From positions 1 to 64,000 of the forward strand of contig NZ_JAGMWN010000012.1 of the NCBI RefSeq assembly GCF_017963645.1: 64,000 bases of DNA. Reading direction: 5' to 3'. The position numbers were made by a program, and so were the translations under genes. The stretch is from Marivibrio halodurans. GTDB taxonomy: Bacteria > Pseudomonadota > Alphaproteobacteria > UBA8366 > Aestuariispiraceae. The notes beneath the pieces are model-generated. The model saw only the letters and a list, made by a program, of their open reading frames with translations, was not told the origin of the DNA and made no database searches. Positions 27,901 to 35,261 of the stretch are shown here, one piece after another (position 1 is the first letter of the stretch; the number at the start of each line of letters is the position of its first letter).

Positions 27901-29658
27901 GTCGATGACCAGAAGCCGGGCTTCGACGAACGCATCGACCAGCGCCGCGCGGTTCGAATCCTCCCCCACCGCCTCGACCAGCGTGGGGCGCCGGGCCGTC
28001 GGCCGGTCCTCGTCTCCCTTGGCCAGCGTGACCAGACGGCGCAGCACGGGATTCAGCGCCTCCTGCACCGCCGGCGGTTGCTCGGCAAAACAAGCCTCCG
28101 CCCGCTTGGCGAGCGCGCCTTCCAACCCGCCCAACGCCTCATAGGCATCGAAGGTGAGATACCCTTCGTCGCTGCGCGCCTCGAACAACTCGTCCAGCAC
28201 GAAGCTCATCAAAGGCAGCGCGCCCGGGTCCTGGGCGGCCGCGCCCTGCAGGACCTCGTCCAGGCGTTGCTCGCGCACGGGGTCCATCTCGAAGCGCAGG
28301 CCCGCCGCGCGGGCCGGCTGGCGGATCATCTGACCGATCTCGGAGAAATCGGGGGGCAGGAGATGGATTTGCCCATCCCCTTCCATCAGGGTGACCAGTT
28401 TCTTCAGCCGCGCCGTGCGATGATAGAAATCGTCCCGCATCGTGGCGACGACATGGACCAGGCCGCTGCGGGCCAGCGCATCGATCACGTCGATGAAATG
28501 GACCGCCTGATCGTCGGTGATCGCCTCGCCGGTGAAGAGTTCCTCCGTCTGGTCGAGCGTGAGGGCGAGGCGCGCCTCGGGCCGGCGACTCAGCCGCTCG
28601 GCCTCCGCCACCTTGTCGGCCACGGCGGCGAGCGCGATGCGCAGGGGCTCGATCACGGCATCCGGCGCCCGGTCGATCAATCGGGTCAGCGTGGCCGGGT
28701 CATAACCCAGCCCCTCCAGTTCCGGCAGCGCATGCTCCGACAACAGGGCCTGGGCGATACCCCGGGCGATATCGGCCTCCCCATCGGAGGGGCGTACCGT
28801 CGCGCGCCGCCACACGCCGATGCCGTCCACCACGCCCGGCTGGCACAGGGTCGGAATCACGCCCGCGCGCACCAGCGAGGATTTGCCGCCGCCCGACGCC
28901 CCCAGCACCATGACGAAGGCCTTGCCGCGATGCGCCTGCCGGGTCAGCGCGTCCTTGACCTCGCCGATCCAGCGCGTACGGCCGAAGAAAACCGGCGCAT
29001 GTTCGTACTGGAAGGCCGCCAGCCCCCGGAAGGGCGAGCCCCGGGTCCAGGTGACGGCCGGCGCGCCGCTGTCGTCGGACAGGCGTTCCGGCACCTTGGC
29101 GCGCATCAGGCGGCGCAGATGCTCCTCCGCCATCTCCTCGAAGCGATCGGGCGTGTCGAAGGGGTGGAAGGCGCTCTTGAAGCCGCTGTCGTGGCTGCCG
29201 AACCATTTGTTGAGGAAGGCGTCGAGTTTCTTCTTCTGCTCCAGCCGATCGATCAGCGCCTGCTCGTCGCTCATGTCGGAAATCGGCGGCGCGGTCTTGC
29301 GATAGACCATGATGTCCGGCTTGCCGGTCTCGCGGAAAGCGGTCAGCGCGTCCTCGAACTCCCATTCCGTGCCGGAATCATAGGTCGTGCCGTCGGTCCG
29401 CCGGAACTGATCCGGCAATCGCGTGCCGAGACGCGACCATAGGATGCAGACCACGATATCGGCGTCGGACGGTTTCTCGATCTCCTCCTGGAAATGGGCG
29501 TGGGCCCGCAGGGGTTCGTGCTCCCACAACATCGGCTTGATTTCCAGGAAGCCGGAGAACTCGCTTTGCAGCCGATCGAGAATACGCGCGCAGATCAAGC
29601 GCTCCTGGCCGACATCGCCGGGCGACGAGATGAAAACTTTGACGCTGCGCCGTGCCAT
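24913..29658 (-). CDS. DUF4062 - STAND NTPase (nSTAND1) - transmembrane - WD40 protein
   Basis: 1,581 aa from the ATG at 29658. Residues 1-120: DUF4062 domain (KVFISSPGDVGQERL, DIVVCILWSRLGTRLP, GTEWEFEDALTAF). Residues 205-600: STAND P-loop NTPase with Walker A GASGGGKSS (253-261), Walker B LALTLDQTEELF (364-375), sensor RDDF (408-411) and the winged-helix end VRVAHEALLTRWPRL. A KRTR-flanked hydrophobic helix covers 698-719. A coiled coil (AEAQRAV...REEAETLAR) covers 720-800. About 14-16 WD40 repeats follow, 845-1581 (GHTDDVRDIAFAPDG, DDGTVRLF). By the positive-inside rule the NTPase is cytosolic and the propellers are periplasmic. STAND proteins are ligand-triggered oligomeric switches, often immune. 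The binding-protein gene overlaps its stop. Confidence 0.9.
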   Translation of the reverse strand: MARRSVKVFISSPGDVGQERLICARILDRLQSEFSGFLEIKPMLWEHEPLRAHAHFQEEIEKPSDADIVVCILWSRLGTRLPDQFRRTDGTTYDSGTEWEFEDALTAFRETGKPDIMVYRKTAPPISDMSDEQALIDRLEQKKKLDAFLNKWFGSHDSGFKSAFHPFDTPDRFEEMAEEHLRRLMRAKVPERLSDDSGAPAVTWTRGSPFRGLAAFQYEHAPVFFGRTRWIGEVKDALTRQAHRGKAFVMVLGASGGGKSSLVRAGVIPTLCQPGVVDGIGVWRRATVRPSDGEADIARGIAQALLSEHALPELEGLGYDPATLTRLIDRAPDAVIEPLRIALAAVADKVAEAERLSRRPEARLALTLDQTEELFTGEAITDDQAVHFIDVIDALARSGLVHVVATMRDDFYHRTARLKKLVTLMEGDGQIHLLPPDFSEIGQMIRQPARAAGLRFEMDPVREQRLDEVLQGAAAQDPGALPLMSFVLDELFEARSDEGYLTFDAYEALGGLEGALAKRAEACFAEQPPAVQEALNPVLRRLVTLAKGDEDRPTARRPTLVEAVGEDSNRAALVDAFVEARLLVIDGEGGESHVRVAHEALLTRWPRLAVWLQADKDFLRLRARIADQASHWREEGESPDLLLSEGKPLFDARDLLRGRREDLDEATIAYIEASYAAFQHRQEEAAEAQRRKLKRTRMLAVAMAGLALVAAAGGWLGYSGQKEAEAQRAVAESRARDAETAREEAETLARATAFQARRTEAAREAAEVALLRAEKQTERVLRKQSQFLARISRERANAGDFRTALELALAALPSDFDRPERPYVAEAESALYHALRRFRGNDRLPGHDAAVESIRVAPDRIRMVSVGADGRALVWNAGHGERPVFALDPRGGRLTDAAISSDGRRIATAAADGAIALWRASDGALVATIAAHAGPIAGLAFDATGGDIASAGWDGTLAVSRVETGEILARVRTGGDRFSALVAHPAGGWIAADLSGRVVFWPGAGQPPRFVSVAESGITAMAITPDGARVALGTRDGAVLQVDGIDGRPLSRMVGHGRSVTALAYSSDGGALLSGDRDGKAILWHGPTGRQIAVLSDATSDARVVSVDFAGDGLRALTADAGGTVRLWTVTGRPLATLRSEDGLTRALFSADGRHVLTGARDGRLRRWRAEGTMNGGAARLFGRMAGSADRLVFSADGGVLFAADRQGRLARWDLPEAFTGGDASANDPGWRVAAHEGRVHMLELSPDGARLATAGQDRAARLWDAATGEALAVLYGHTDDVRDIAFAPDGATLATASDDGTVRLFSARDGALRATLAGHEAAVRRVAWSPDGARLVSASADGTARLWHRSEGDGADEAAGRATGDAIGDATGESAGWTAVRLAPGGEASDAAPVTSALFAPDGGQVATASADGRIVLWDAADGSAVLRLGGSRAVYHLAFAPAGGSIAAGGEGGTVNLWDTRTGYQRAAFAGHGGAVEGLSFDAEGGRLLTASSDGTVRLWDTASGVELARPVESDHAVSEAALDPTGHTVAAGLDDGTLLLAPVFPDTRSLVAHARQRRDRPLGPVERDRYFLDVEEGR
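25541..25576 (-). repeat. 12-bp x3 short tandem repeat in a WD40 loop
   Basis: Three 12-bp units lie inside the WD40 region and encode a small Ala-x-Gly-Asp/Glu loop between two propeller blades. This is likely slippage-derived loop expansion. Confidence 0.7.
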
Positions 29659-29994
29659 GATCCGCCCAATGATTCCCGACAGTTCCGGTCGACAGCCCCA
29701 CGTCCCCGGTCGGTTCGACCGCGACCTTACGACGGCGCGCGGCCGCCACCAAGCGCCGCGATTGCCGCCCCGCGTGCTTTGTGGTTTCATCCCGACGTCC
29801 CATCGAGACGGGGCCTTCAGGGGGGGATCGAAAACTGTCGCAAGCACGGAAAAACCCGCGCCGACAGACGGGGAGGCGACGACGCCACCACGCGGGGCAA
29901 CCGAACGCCTCCCGCCATTTCTCGGTATTTCCACCGGCGGTCGTAGGCGCCCGGCCGGTCGACATCTACCGGCGCGCGGGTGGTGGGGCCTGAC
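29659..29994. other. Divergent intergenic region between STAND operon and sensor/MFS pair
   Basis: This 336-bp gap separates the starts of two divergent transcription units (29658 minus, 29995 plus). No recognisable gene is present. A small perfect hairpin, CGGTCG/CGACCG, lies near 29708. The promoters of both units must lie here or overlap, so they may be co-regulated. I could not identify convincing promoter elements. Confidence 0.6.
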
Positions 29995-30714
29995 ATGCGC
30001 CTGCCACTGCGCATCGCCATCATGCTATTGCTGGTTCTGGGCTTCGGGGTTGGGCTGACGGCTTTTCTCAGTCAGGCGAAGTTCGAGCGCACGCTCGAGG
30101 ATCTCGTGCGCTCGCGCCTTCAAGTGGTCGCGCTCGACCTGTCGCACACGATGGAAGGCGCGCTCGGCCTCGGCCTCTCCCTGGAGGAAGCGCGCAACAT
30201 CCCCGACGCGCTGGCCACCGCCGCAGCCGCGGATTCGGATATCCTGTGGATCGGCGTGCGCGATCAAACGAATAGTGTCCTCTTCGAAACCGGCACCCCG
30301 CCGCCTGAGGAACAGGGGTTGAGCGTGACGGCACCGATCGTCAACGCCTTCGACCAACCGGCCGGCCGCGTCACGGTCGTCGGATCGCGCGCGGCGGTCG
30401 GCCAGGTGGTCGCGGACAGTCTGCGGCGGCTAGGGCTGGTTTCGGCGATCGCCGTGCTGGCGGCGACCCTCGTCGGCGCGCTGCTCGCCAGTCTGGCGTT
30501 GCGCGGAATCGTGCACCGCTTCGCGGAGGCGCGCGACGCCCTGCGGGCGATGCGAAACGGCCGAACGCCGGAGATTCCACCGCCGGACGCGGATGCCACG
30601 CCGCTCGACCGGGACTTCATCGCGTTTCGGCGGCTCGCGCGCCAGGCTTTCGTCGATCTCCACCACGCGGAGCGGGAAGCCAACGGGTCCGCGCCACCGC
30701 GCGCGAAAGGCTAA
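29995..30714 (+). CDS. Membrane sensor-like protein with periplasmic domain, no output domain
   Basis: 239 aa from the ATG at 29995. An N-terminal helix (LPLRIAIMLLLVLGFGVGLTAF), a periplasmic region of about 115 residues (KFERTLEDLVRSRLQVVALDLSH, DILWIGVRDQTNSVLFETG) and a second helix (LVSAIAVLAATLVGALLASLAL) form the architecture of a bacterial sensor. After the second helix only a HAMP-like stub (FAEARDALRAMRNGR) remains, with no kinase, cyclase or methyl-accepting domain. It sits 5 bp before the HAMP-MFS gene, which has an equivalent sensor unit, so the two may form a heteromeric receptor. Family not recognised. Start chosen by the position of the first helix. Confidence 0.7.
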   Translation: MRLPLRIAIMLLLVLGFGVGLTAFLSQAKFERTLEDLVRSRLQVVALDLSHTMEGALGLGLSLEEARNIPDALATAAAADSDILWIGVRDQTNSVLFETGTPPPEEQGLSVTAPIVNAFDQPAGRVTVVGSRAAVGQVVADSLRRLGLVSAIAVLAATLVGALLASLALRGIVHRFAEARDALRAMRNGRTPEIPPPDADATPLDRDFIAFRRLARQAFVDLHHAEREANGSAPPRAKG

Positions 30715-30719
30715 GAGCG

Positions 30720-32780
30720 ATGCAGGCCGAACAGGCGAACCGTCTTGCCCGGACCCTCAACCTCCGACTGATGGGGCTGACGGTTCTGTTGCTGGCCGCG
30801 ACTCTGGGCGGCGTCGGGCTCTATGCGCTTTCACTGTTCGACGATGCCCTCGCCCCCGCGATCGACCGCAAGGCGACCACGATCGCGCGCCTCGGTGGGG
30901 ATGTGATCGAACGGGGGCTGACCCACGGCATTCCTCTCGCCCGCATGACCGGGGTGGAGGAATTCCTGGCCAAGCAGGCCGAAGGCCATCCGGAAGTCCT
31001 TTACCTTAGTGTCGAGGGACCCGACGGCCGGGTGCTCCATACCCATGGGACCCCACCGGAGGAGCCCCCGGAAACCACCGGCGAAACCCCGATGGAAGGC
31101 GGGGCCGGCCGACCCTTCACCCGCACGATCCGGGGCGACGCGGTGGATCACGCGACCCCGCTCATCGCCCCGGGCGACGAAGGAAACCGGGTCGTCGGGG
31201 TGCTGCATGTCGGCGTCGACCGGGCCTTCGTGCGCAAGGAATTGCAGGATATCCTGTTCGATATCGGGGTGGTGATCTTCGCCGCCCTGCTGATCACCTT
31301 CGAGTTCCTCCTCTATCTCGTCACCACGACCTTGAGCGGCCCGATCCGCGAGGCAAGCCGATTGATCGCGCGGCTGTCGGAAGGGGATTTCACCGCCCGG
31401 GTCGGCCGCGTGGGCCGGGACGAGATCGGCCGGACCCTGGGCGCGCTGAACGATGTCGTGGACGCGGTGAACAGCCGGTACGAGGCGCTCAGGAATCGCG
31501 CCACGGGCCGGGCGCCGGCGGCGCGCCTGGCTGAAACCTACCGCTTCGCCGCCGATCACGGGGCGGAGCGGATCGACGCCGACCGGATCGCCGCGATCCG
31601 CACCCCGCTTTTCCTCTTCATCTTCGCGGAATCGCTCTCGCTCAGCTTTTTCCCGCTTTATGTCGATAGCCTGCTGGGTCCCGTGCCCTGGCTCGGGCGG
31701 GAGGTGGCGATCGGCCTGCCGATCGCGATCTTCATGATGATCTGGGCCTTCAGCCAACCGATCGCCGGCGCCTTCTCCGAGGGGCGCGGCCGGCGCCCGG
31801 CCTTCCTGATCGGCGCGGCGATCGCCATCCTGGGTTTCGCGCTGACGGCATTCGCCGGGGATTATTATCAACTCCTCGCCTTTCGCTCGCTCACCGCCTT
31901 CGGCTATGGCGCGGCCTATATCGCCTGCCAGGGTTATGTCGGCGACAACACGACCGCGGAAAACCGGACCCAGGGCTTCAACGTCTTCGTTGTCGGCTTC
32001 TTCGCCGCGACGATCTGCGGGACGGCCGTGGGGGCGATCCTGGCGGACCGGCTGGGCTATCGGACGACCTTCCTGATCGCGGCGATCCTGGCGGGCATGG
32101 CCTTCCTTTTCGTCTGGCGGCTGCTTGACGAGCGGCCGGCGGCGAACCGCGCGGCCAGCCGCTTCACGCTCGCCGACATCCGGGCCGTCTTCGCCAATCC
32201 ACGGTTCCTGGGCCTGACGCTCTTCGCGGCGATCCCGGCCAAGTTCCTGCTCGCCGCCTATCTCTATTTCCTGGCGCCGCTGCATCTCGACGCGCTCGGC
32301 AACAGCCAGTCGGCGATCGGGCGCATCCTGATGATCTACGCCATCCTGATGGTCTTCCTTTCGCCCTGGACGGCACGTCTCTCGGATCGGGTGGGGCGGC
32401 CGCTCGTCTTCGTCACGGCGGGGACCGCGCTGTCGGGACTCGCGCTCTGCGCCACATTGATCGTGCCGGGCACGCCGGGCGTGCTGGCGGGCGTGCTGGT
32501 GATGGGGATCGGGCACGCGATCTCGGTCTCGACGCTGGCGACCATGGTGCCGCTGGTCGCGCGTGAGGAATGCGCGCGCCTCGGCCGCGGCACCGTTATC
32601 GGCATCTATCGGTTGGTCGAGCGTTTCGGCAGTGTTTTCGGGCCTTTCGCCGCCGGGGCGCTGCTCGCCGCCGGCGGGTTCGCGCTCTCCACGGTGGCGA
32701 TCGGCGCGGGCATCGCCGCCTGCGCCCTGCTGCTGCTGCTCACCTTCCGGCTCAGCCCAATGCGCGAGAAATTTGAATAA
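30720..32780 (+). CDS. Fusion of periplasmic sensor and HAMP domain with an MFS transporter
   Basis: 686 aa. TM helix 17-39, a periplasmic domain about 40-178 (KATTIARLGGDVIERGL, EVLYLSVEGPDGRVLHTHG), TM helix 180-202, a HAMP domain 203-255 (LSGPIREASRLIARLSEGDF, GRDEIGRTLGALNDVVDAV), and then a complete 12-helix MFS transporter, 293-686, with an inter-helix motif SEGRGRRPAFLIG. HAMP domains normally carry signals to kinases, cyclases or chemoreceptor tails. Here the downstream output is a transporter, so ligand sensing may gate transport directly. It is cotranscribed with the preceding sensor-like gene and is divergent from the STAND operon. Transport substrate and direction are unknown. Confidence 0.88.
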   Translation: MQAEQANRLARTLNLRLMGLTVLLLAATLGGVGLYALSLFDDALAPAIDRKATTIARLGGDVIERGLTHGIPLARMTGVEEFLAKQAEGHPEVLYLSVEGPDGRVLHTHGTPPEEPPETTGETPMEGGAGRPFTRTIRGDAVDHATPLIAPGDEGNRVVGVLHVGVDRAFVRKELQDILFDIGVVIFAALLITFEFLLYLVTTTLSGPIREASRLIARLSEGDFTARVGRVGRDEIGRTLGALNDVVDAVNSRYEALRNRATGRAPAARLAETYRFAADHGAERIDADRIAAIRTPLFLFIFAESLSLSFFPLYVDSLLGPVPWLGREVAIGLPIAIFMMIWAFSQPIAGAFSEGRGRRPAFLIGAAIAILGFALTAFAGDYYQLLAFRSLTAFGYGAAYIACQGYVGDNTTAENRTQGFNVFVVGFFAATICGTAVGAILADRLGYRTTFLIAAILAGMAFLFVWRLLDERPAANRAASRFTLADIRAVFANPRFLGLTLFAAIPAKFLLAAYLYFLAPLHLDALGNSQSAIGRILMIYAILMVFLSPWTARLSDRVGRPLVFVTAGTALSGLALCATLIVPGTPGVLAGVLVMGIGHAISVSTLATMVPLVAREECARLGRGTVIGIYRLVERFGSVFGPFAAGALLAAGGFALSTVAIGAGIAACALLLLLTFRLSPMREKFE

Positions 32781-32883
32781 AATTCTCGACTTTCTCGCGC
32801 TTGGTAACCTTTTGTTAGGAATTCCACGTCTATCCTTAATCCACGGCTTAGGCCGCCTTCCTAATCGGGATTGGAGGGGCAGG

Positions 32884-32903
32884 ACATCCCGGGTTCGGGA
32901 TGT
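32884..32903 (+). terminator. Terminator-like hairpin downstream of HAMP-MFS gene
   Basis: ACATCCC and GGGATGT form a perfect 7-bp stem with a 6-nt loop and are followed by TT. The U-tract is short, so termination may be weak. It lies about 100 bp after the MFS stop. Confidence 0.5.
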
Positions 32904-32967
32904 TTGATACCGGATCGGACTCGCGTTCGATCGGATCAGGGCATGCGTCGCGGCGCTTGGCTGGTGG

Positions 32968-33046
32968 GGACCGGCAGACGCACGTATAAGGGGCGGTTCA
33001 CGCGACCTGTCGCGGGGCCGCCCTTTGCCTGTTCATCTGCCGGTTC
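32968..33046. ncRNA. Long three-part hairpin, candidate structured RNA
   Basis: An outer 9-bp stem (ACCGGCAGA with TCTGCCGGT), a second 9-bp stem (AAGGGGCGG with CCGCCCTTT, one G-U) and an inner CGCGA/TCGCG stem nest within 79 nt with small internal loops. The pairing was checked by eye. It is non-coding and has no T-run afterwards. Strand and function are undetermined. It may be a leader element, an sRNA or part of a termination region. Confidence 0.45.
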
Positions 33047-33158
33047 ACCGCATCGCCCGCCCGCGCAATTTTATCCATTGCCGCCATGCCGGCTCTGTTC
33101 TAAAGCGCGCATCGGTCGATAATCACCATGTCGACGCGATCGGGCGGTGAAACAAAAC

Positions 33159-35261
33159 ATGACGCTTCTTCTCGGCATCGATACCGGCGGCACCTATACG
33201 GATTCAGTTCTCTTCGACGAAGCCGGCGGGCATGTCGTCTCCGCCGCCAAATCCCTCACCACCAAGCACGATCTCTCGTTGTGCGTCGGCGACGCGATCG
33301 ACCGCGCGCTCGACGCCGGTCCGCCCGACGCGCGGTCGCGAATCGGGCTGGTTTCCCTCTCCACGACCCTCGCCACCAATGCGATCGTGGAGCGTCACGG
33401 TTTCCCGGTCGGCCTCGTGCTGATCGGACAATCGCGCGCCGCGCTCGACAGGGCCGGTCTCGCCGAGGCGCTCGGCGGCGATCCGGTGGTGCTGATCGCC
33501 GGCGGGCACCAAGCGGACGGGCAGGAGCAGGCTCCGCTCGACGAGGCCGCCCTGATGGACGGCATCGCCATGCTGCGGGAGAAGGCCGCCGCCGTCGCCG
33601 TCAGCGGCTATTTCGCCGTGCGCAACCCAACCCACGAACGGCGCGCACGCGACCTGATCCGGCGGGAAACGGGCATGCCGGTTTCCTGCGGCCATGAGTT
33701 GGCGAGCGCGCTCGACGCGCCGCGCCGCGCCTTGACGGCCCTGCTCAACGCGCGGCTGATCCCGCTATTGCAGCAATTGATCCTGGCCGTGCGCGACCAT
33801 CTGGCGCGACGGGGAATCGAGGCGCCGTTGATGGTGGTGAAGGGCGACGGATCGCTGATCGCCGCCGAGACCGCGCTGATGCGGCCCGTCGAAACCATCC
33901 TTTCCGGCCCGGCGGCCAGCGTCGTGGGCGCGCGTGCCCTCTCCGGCGAGGCGAACTGCATCGTCTCCGATATCGGCGGCACGACGACGGATATCGCCAT
34001 CCTGAACGGCGGCCGCCCGGTAATGGACCCGGACGGCGCCTCGGTCGGCGGCTACCGCACGATGGTGGAGGCGGTGGCGGTGCGGACACTCGGCCTCGGC
34101 GGCGACAGCCAGATTCGCCTCGACGACGAGAAACGGCTGGTGGTCGGACCGAGGCGGGTGGTGCCGCTCAGCCTCCTGGCGCGCGACCACCCGGCGGCGC
34201 TGGAGACCTTGCGCGAGCAGGCACGGCGCGCCTGGCCCAAGACCCATGACGGGCGCTTCGCGCTGCGCCTGCGCGGCCTGGGCGGGGCCAAGCTATCGCG
34301 TAACGAGGCGATGTTGTGGGATCGGCTCGAAACCGGACCGGTAAGCCTGGAGGCGCTGTTCGCCGGTCGCCCGTCGGAACAGCCGCTACAGCGCCTGGTC
34401 GATCGCGGCTTCGCCATCCTGGCGGGCTTCACCCCCTCCGACGCGGCCCATCGCCTCGGCCTTCAGACGGGATGGAACCTGGAAGCCGCGACGCTAGGCG
34501 CCGAGCTTTGGGCGCGGAGCGACCGGCGCCCCGGCCATCCCGTGGCACCCGACGGTGAGAGCTTCGCCCGCCAAGTGATCGAACGCGTGATCCGCCAATC
34601 CGGAGAGGCCATCCTGGATGCCGCGATGGCGGAAGAAACACGCCGTCGCGGCCGCCCGCCCCCGCCACCCTCCGCGGCGGCGTCCCCATCCGGTGGAAGC
34701 AATCGGCCCGGTGGAAGCAATCGGCGTTTCCTGGACGCGGCCCTCGCGCCGAAGGCCGATTCCGCCCCCCCGGCGGAAGAAGACGGCGATACGGATGCGG
34801 CGCCGCTCGTCTCATTCTCCGTCACCCTCAACCGCCCGCTGATCGGTATCGGCGCGCCGGCCACGACCTATTATCCGGCGATCGCGGAGCGTCTCAACAG
34901 CCGTCTGGCCGTGCCGACCCATTCGGATGTCTGCAATGCCGTCGGCGCGGTCGCGGGTGGCGTCAGCCAGAGCCAGTCCGTGCTGATCACCGCGCCGGAA
35001 GAAGGCCGATTCCGCGTGCACGGCGAAGGTGGTCCGGAGGATTTCAGCGCCCTGACGGATGCGGCCGCCCGGGCCACGGATCTGGCCCGTGGCGGGGCGG
35101 AGCGCAAGGCGCGCGAGGCGGGCGCCGACGAAATACGTGTCGAGGTCACCCGCGCCGACCGGGTGGCGAGCGTGGCCGGCGGCCACGAGGTCTTCGTCGA
35201 GAGCGCGATCAACGCCACCGCCTATGGCCGGCCGCGATTGACGCCGGGACGTCCCGGTTAA
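33159..35261 (+). CDS. Hydantoinase/oxoprolinase-family protein (HyuA-like)
   Basis: 700 aa from the ATG at 33159 (an in-frame GTG 12 bp upstream is possible). ASKHA-fold ATPase motifs are visible: LLGIDTGGTYTDSVLFD at the N-terminus, STTLATNAIVERHG, ETILSGPAASVVGA, and IVSDIGGTTTDIAIL. These identify the HyuA branch of ATP-dependent hydantoinases and oxoprolinases, which cleave cyclic amides. No HyuB-type partner gene is adjacent, so it may act alone or in a different role. A low-complexity insert with two GGSNRPGGSNRR-like copies lies near residue 515. Its stop overlaps the convergent kinase gene by a few bases. Confidence 0.85.
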   Translation: MTLLLGIDTGGTYTDSVLFDEAGGHVVSAAKSLTTKHDLSLCVGDAIDRALDAGPPDARSRIGLVSLSTTLATNAIVERHGFPVGLVLIGQSRAALDRAGLAEALGGDPVVLIAGGHQADGQEQAPLDEAALMDGIAMLREKAAAVAVSGYFAVRNPTHERRARDLIRRETGMPVSCGHELASALDAPRRALTALLNARLIPLLQQLILAVRDHLARRGIEAPLMVVKGDGSLIAAETALMRPVETILSGPAASVVGARALSGEANCIVSDIGGTTTDIAILNGGRPVMDPDGASVGGYRTMVEAVAVRTLGLGGDSQIRLDDEKRLVVGPRRVVPLSLLARDHPAALETLREQARRAWPKTHDGRFALRLRGLGGAKLSRNEAMLWDRLETGPVSLEALFAGRPSEQPLQRLVDRGFAILAGFTPSDAAHRLGLQTGWNLEAATLGAELWARSDRRPGHPVAPDGESFARQVIERVIRQSGEAILDAAMAEETRRRGRPPPPPSAAASPSGGSNRPGGSNRRFLDAALAPKADSAPPAEEDGDTDAAPLVSFSVTLNRPLIGIGAPATTYYPAIAERLNSRLAVPTHSDVCNAVGAVAGGVSQSQSVLITAPEEGRFRVHGEGGPEDFSALTDAAARATDLARGGAERKAREAGADEIRVEVTRADRVASVAGGHEVFVESAINATAYGRPRLTPGRPG

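Larger units (their letters stand above)
32781..33158. other. Structured intergenic region after HAMP-MFS gene
   Basis: This 378-bp region between the MFS fusion and the hydantoinase gene contains a terminator-like hairpin and a long multi-part stem described separately. No protein gene is visible. It might hold a small RNA or a structured leader of the hydantoinase gene. Confidence 0.55.
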
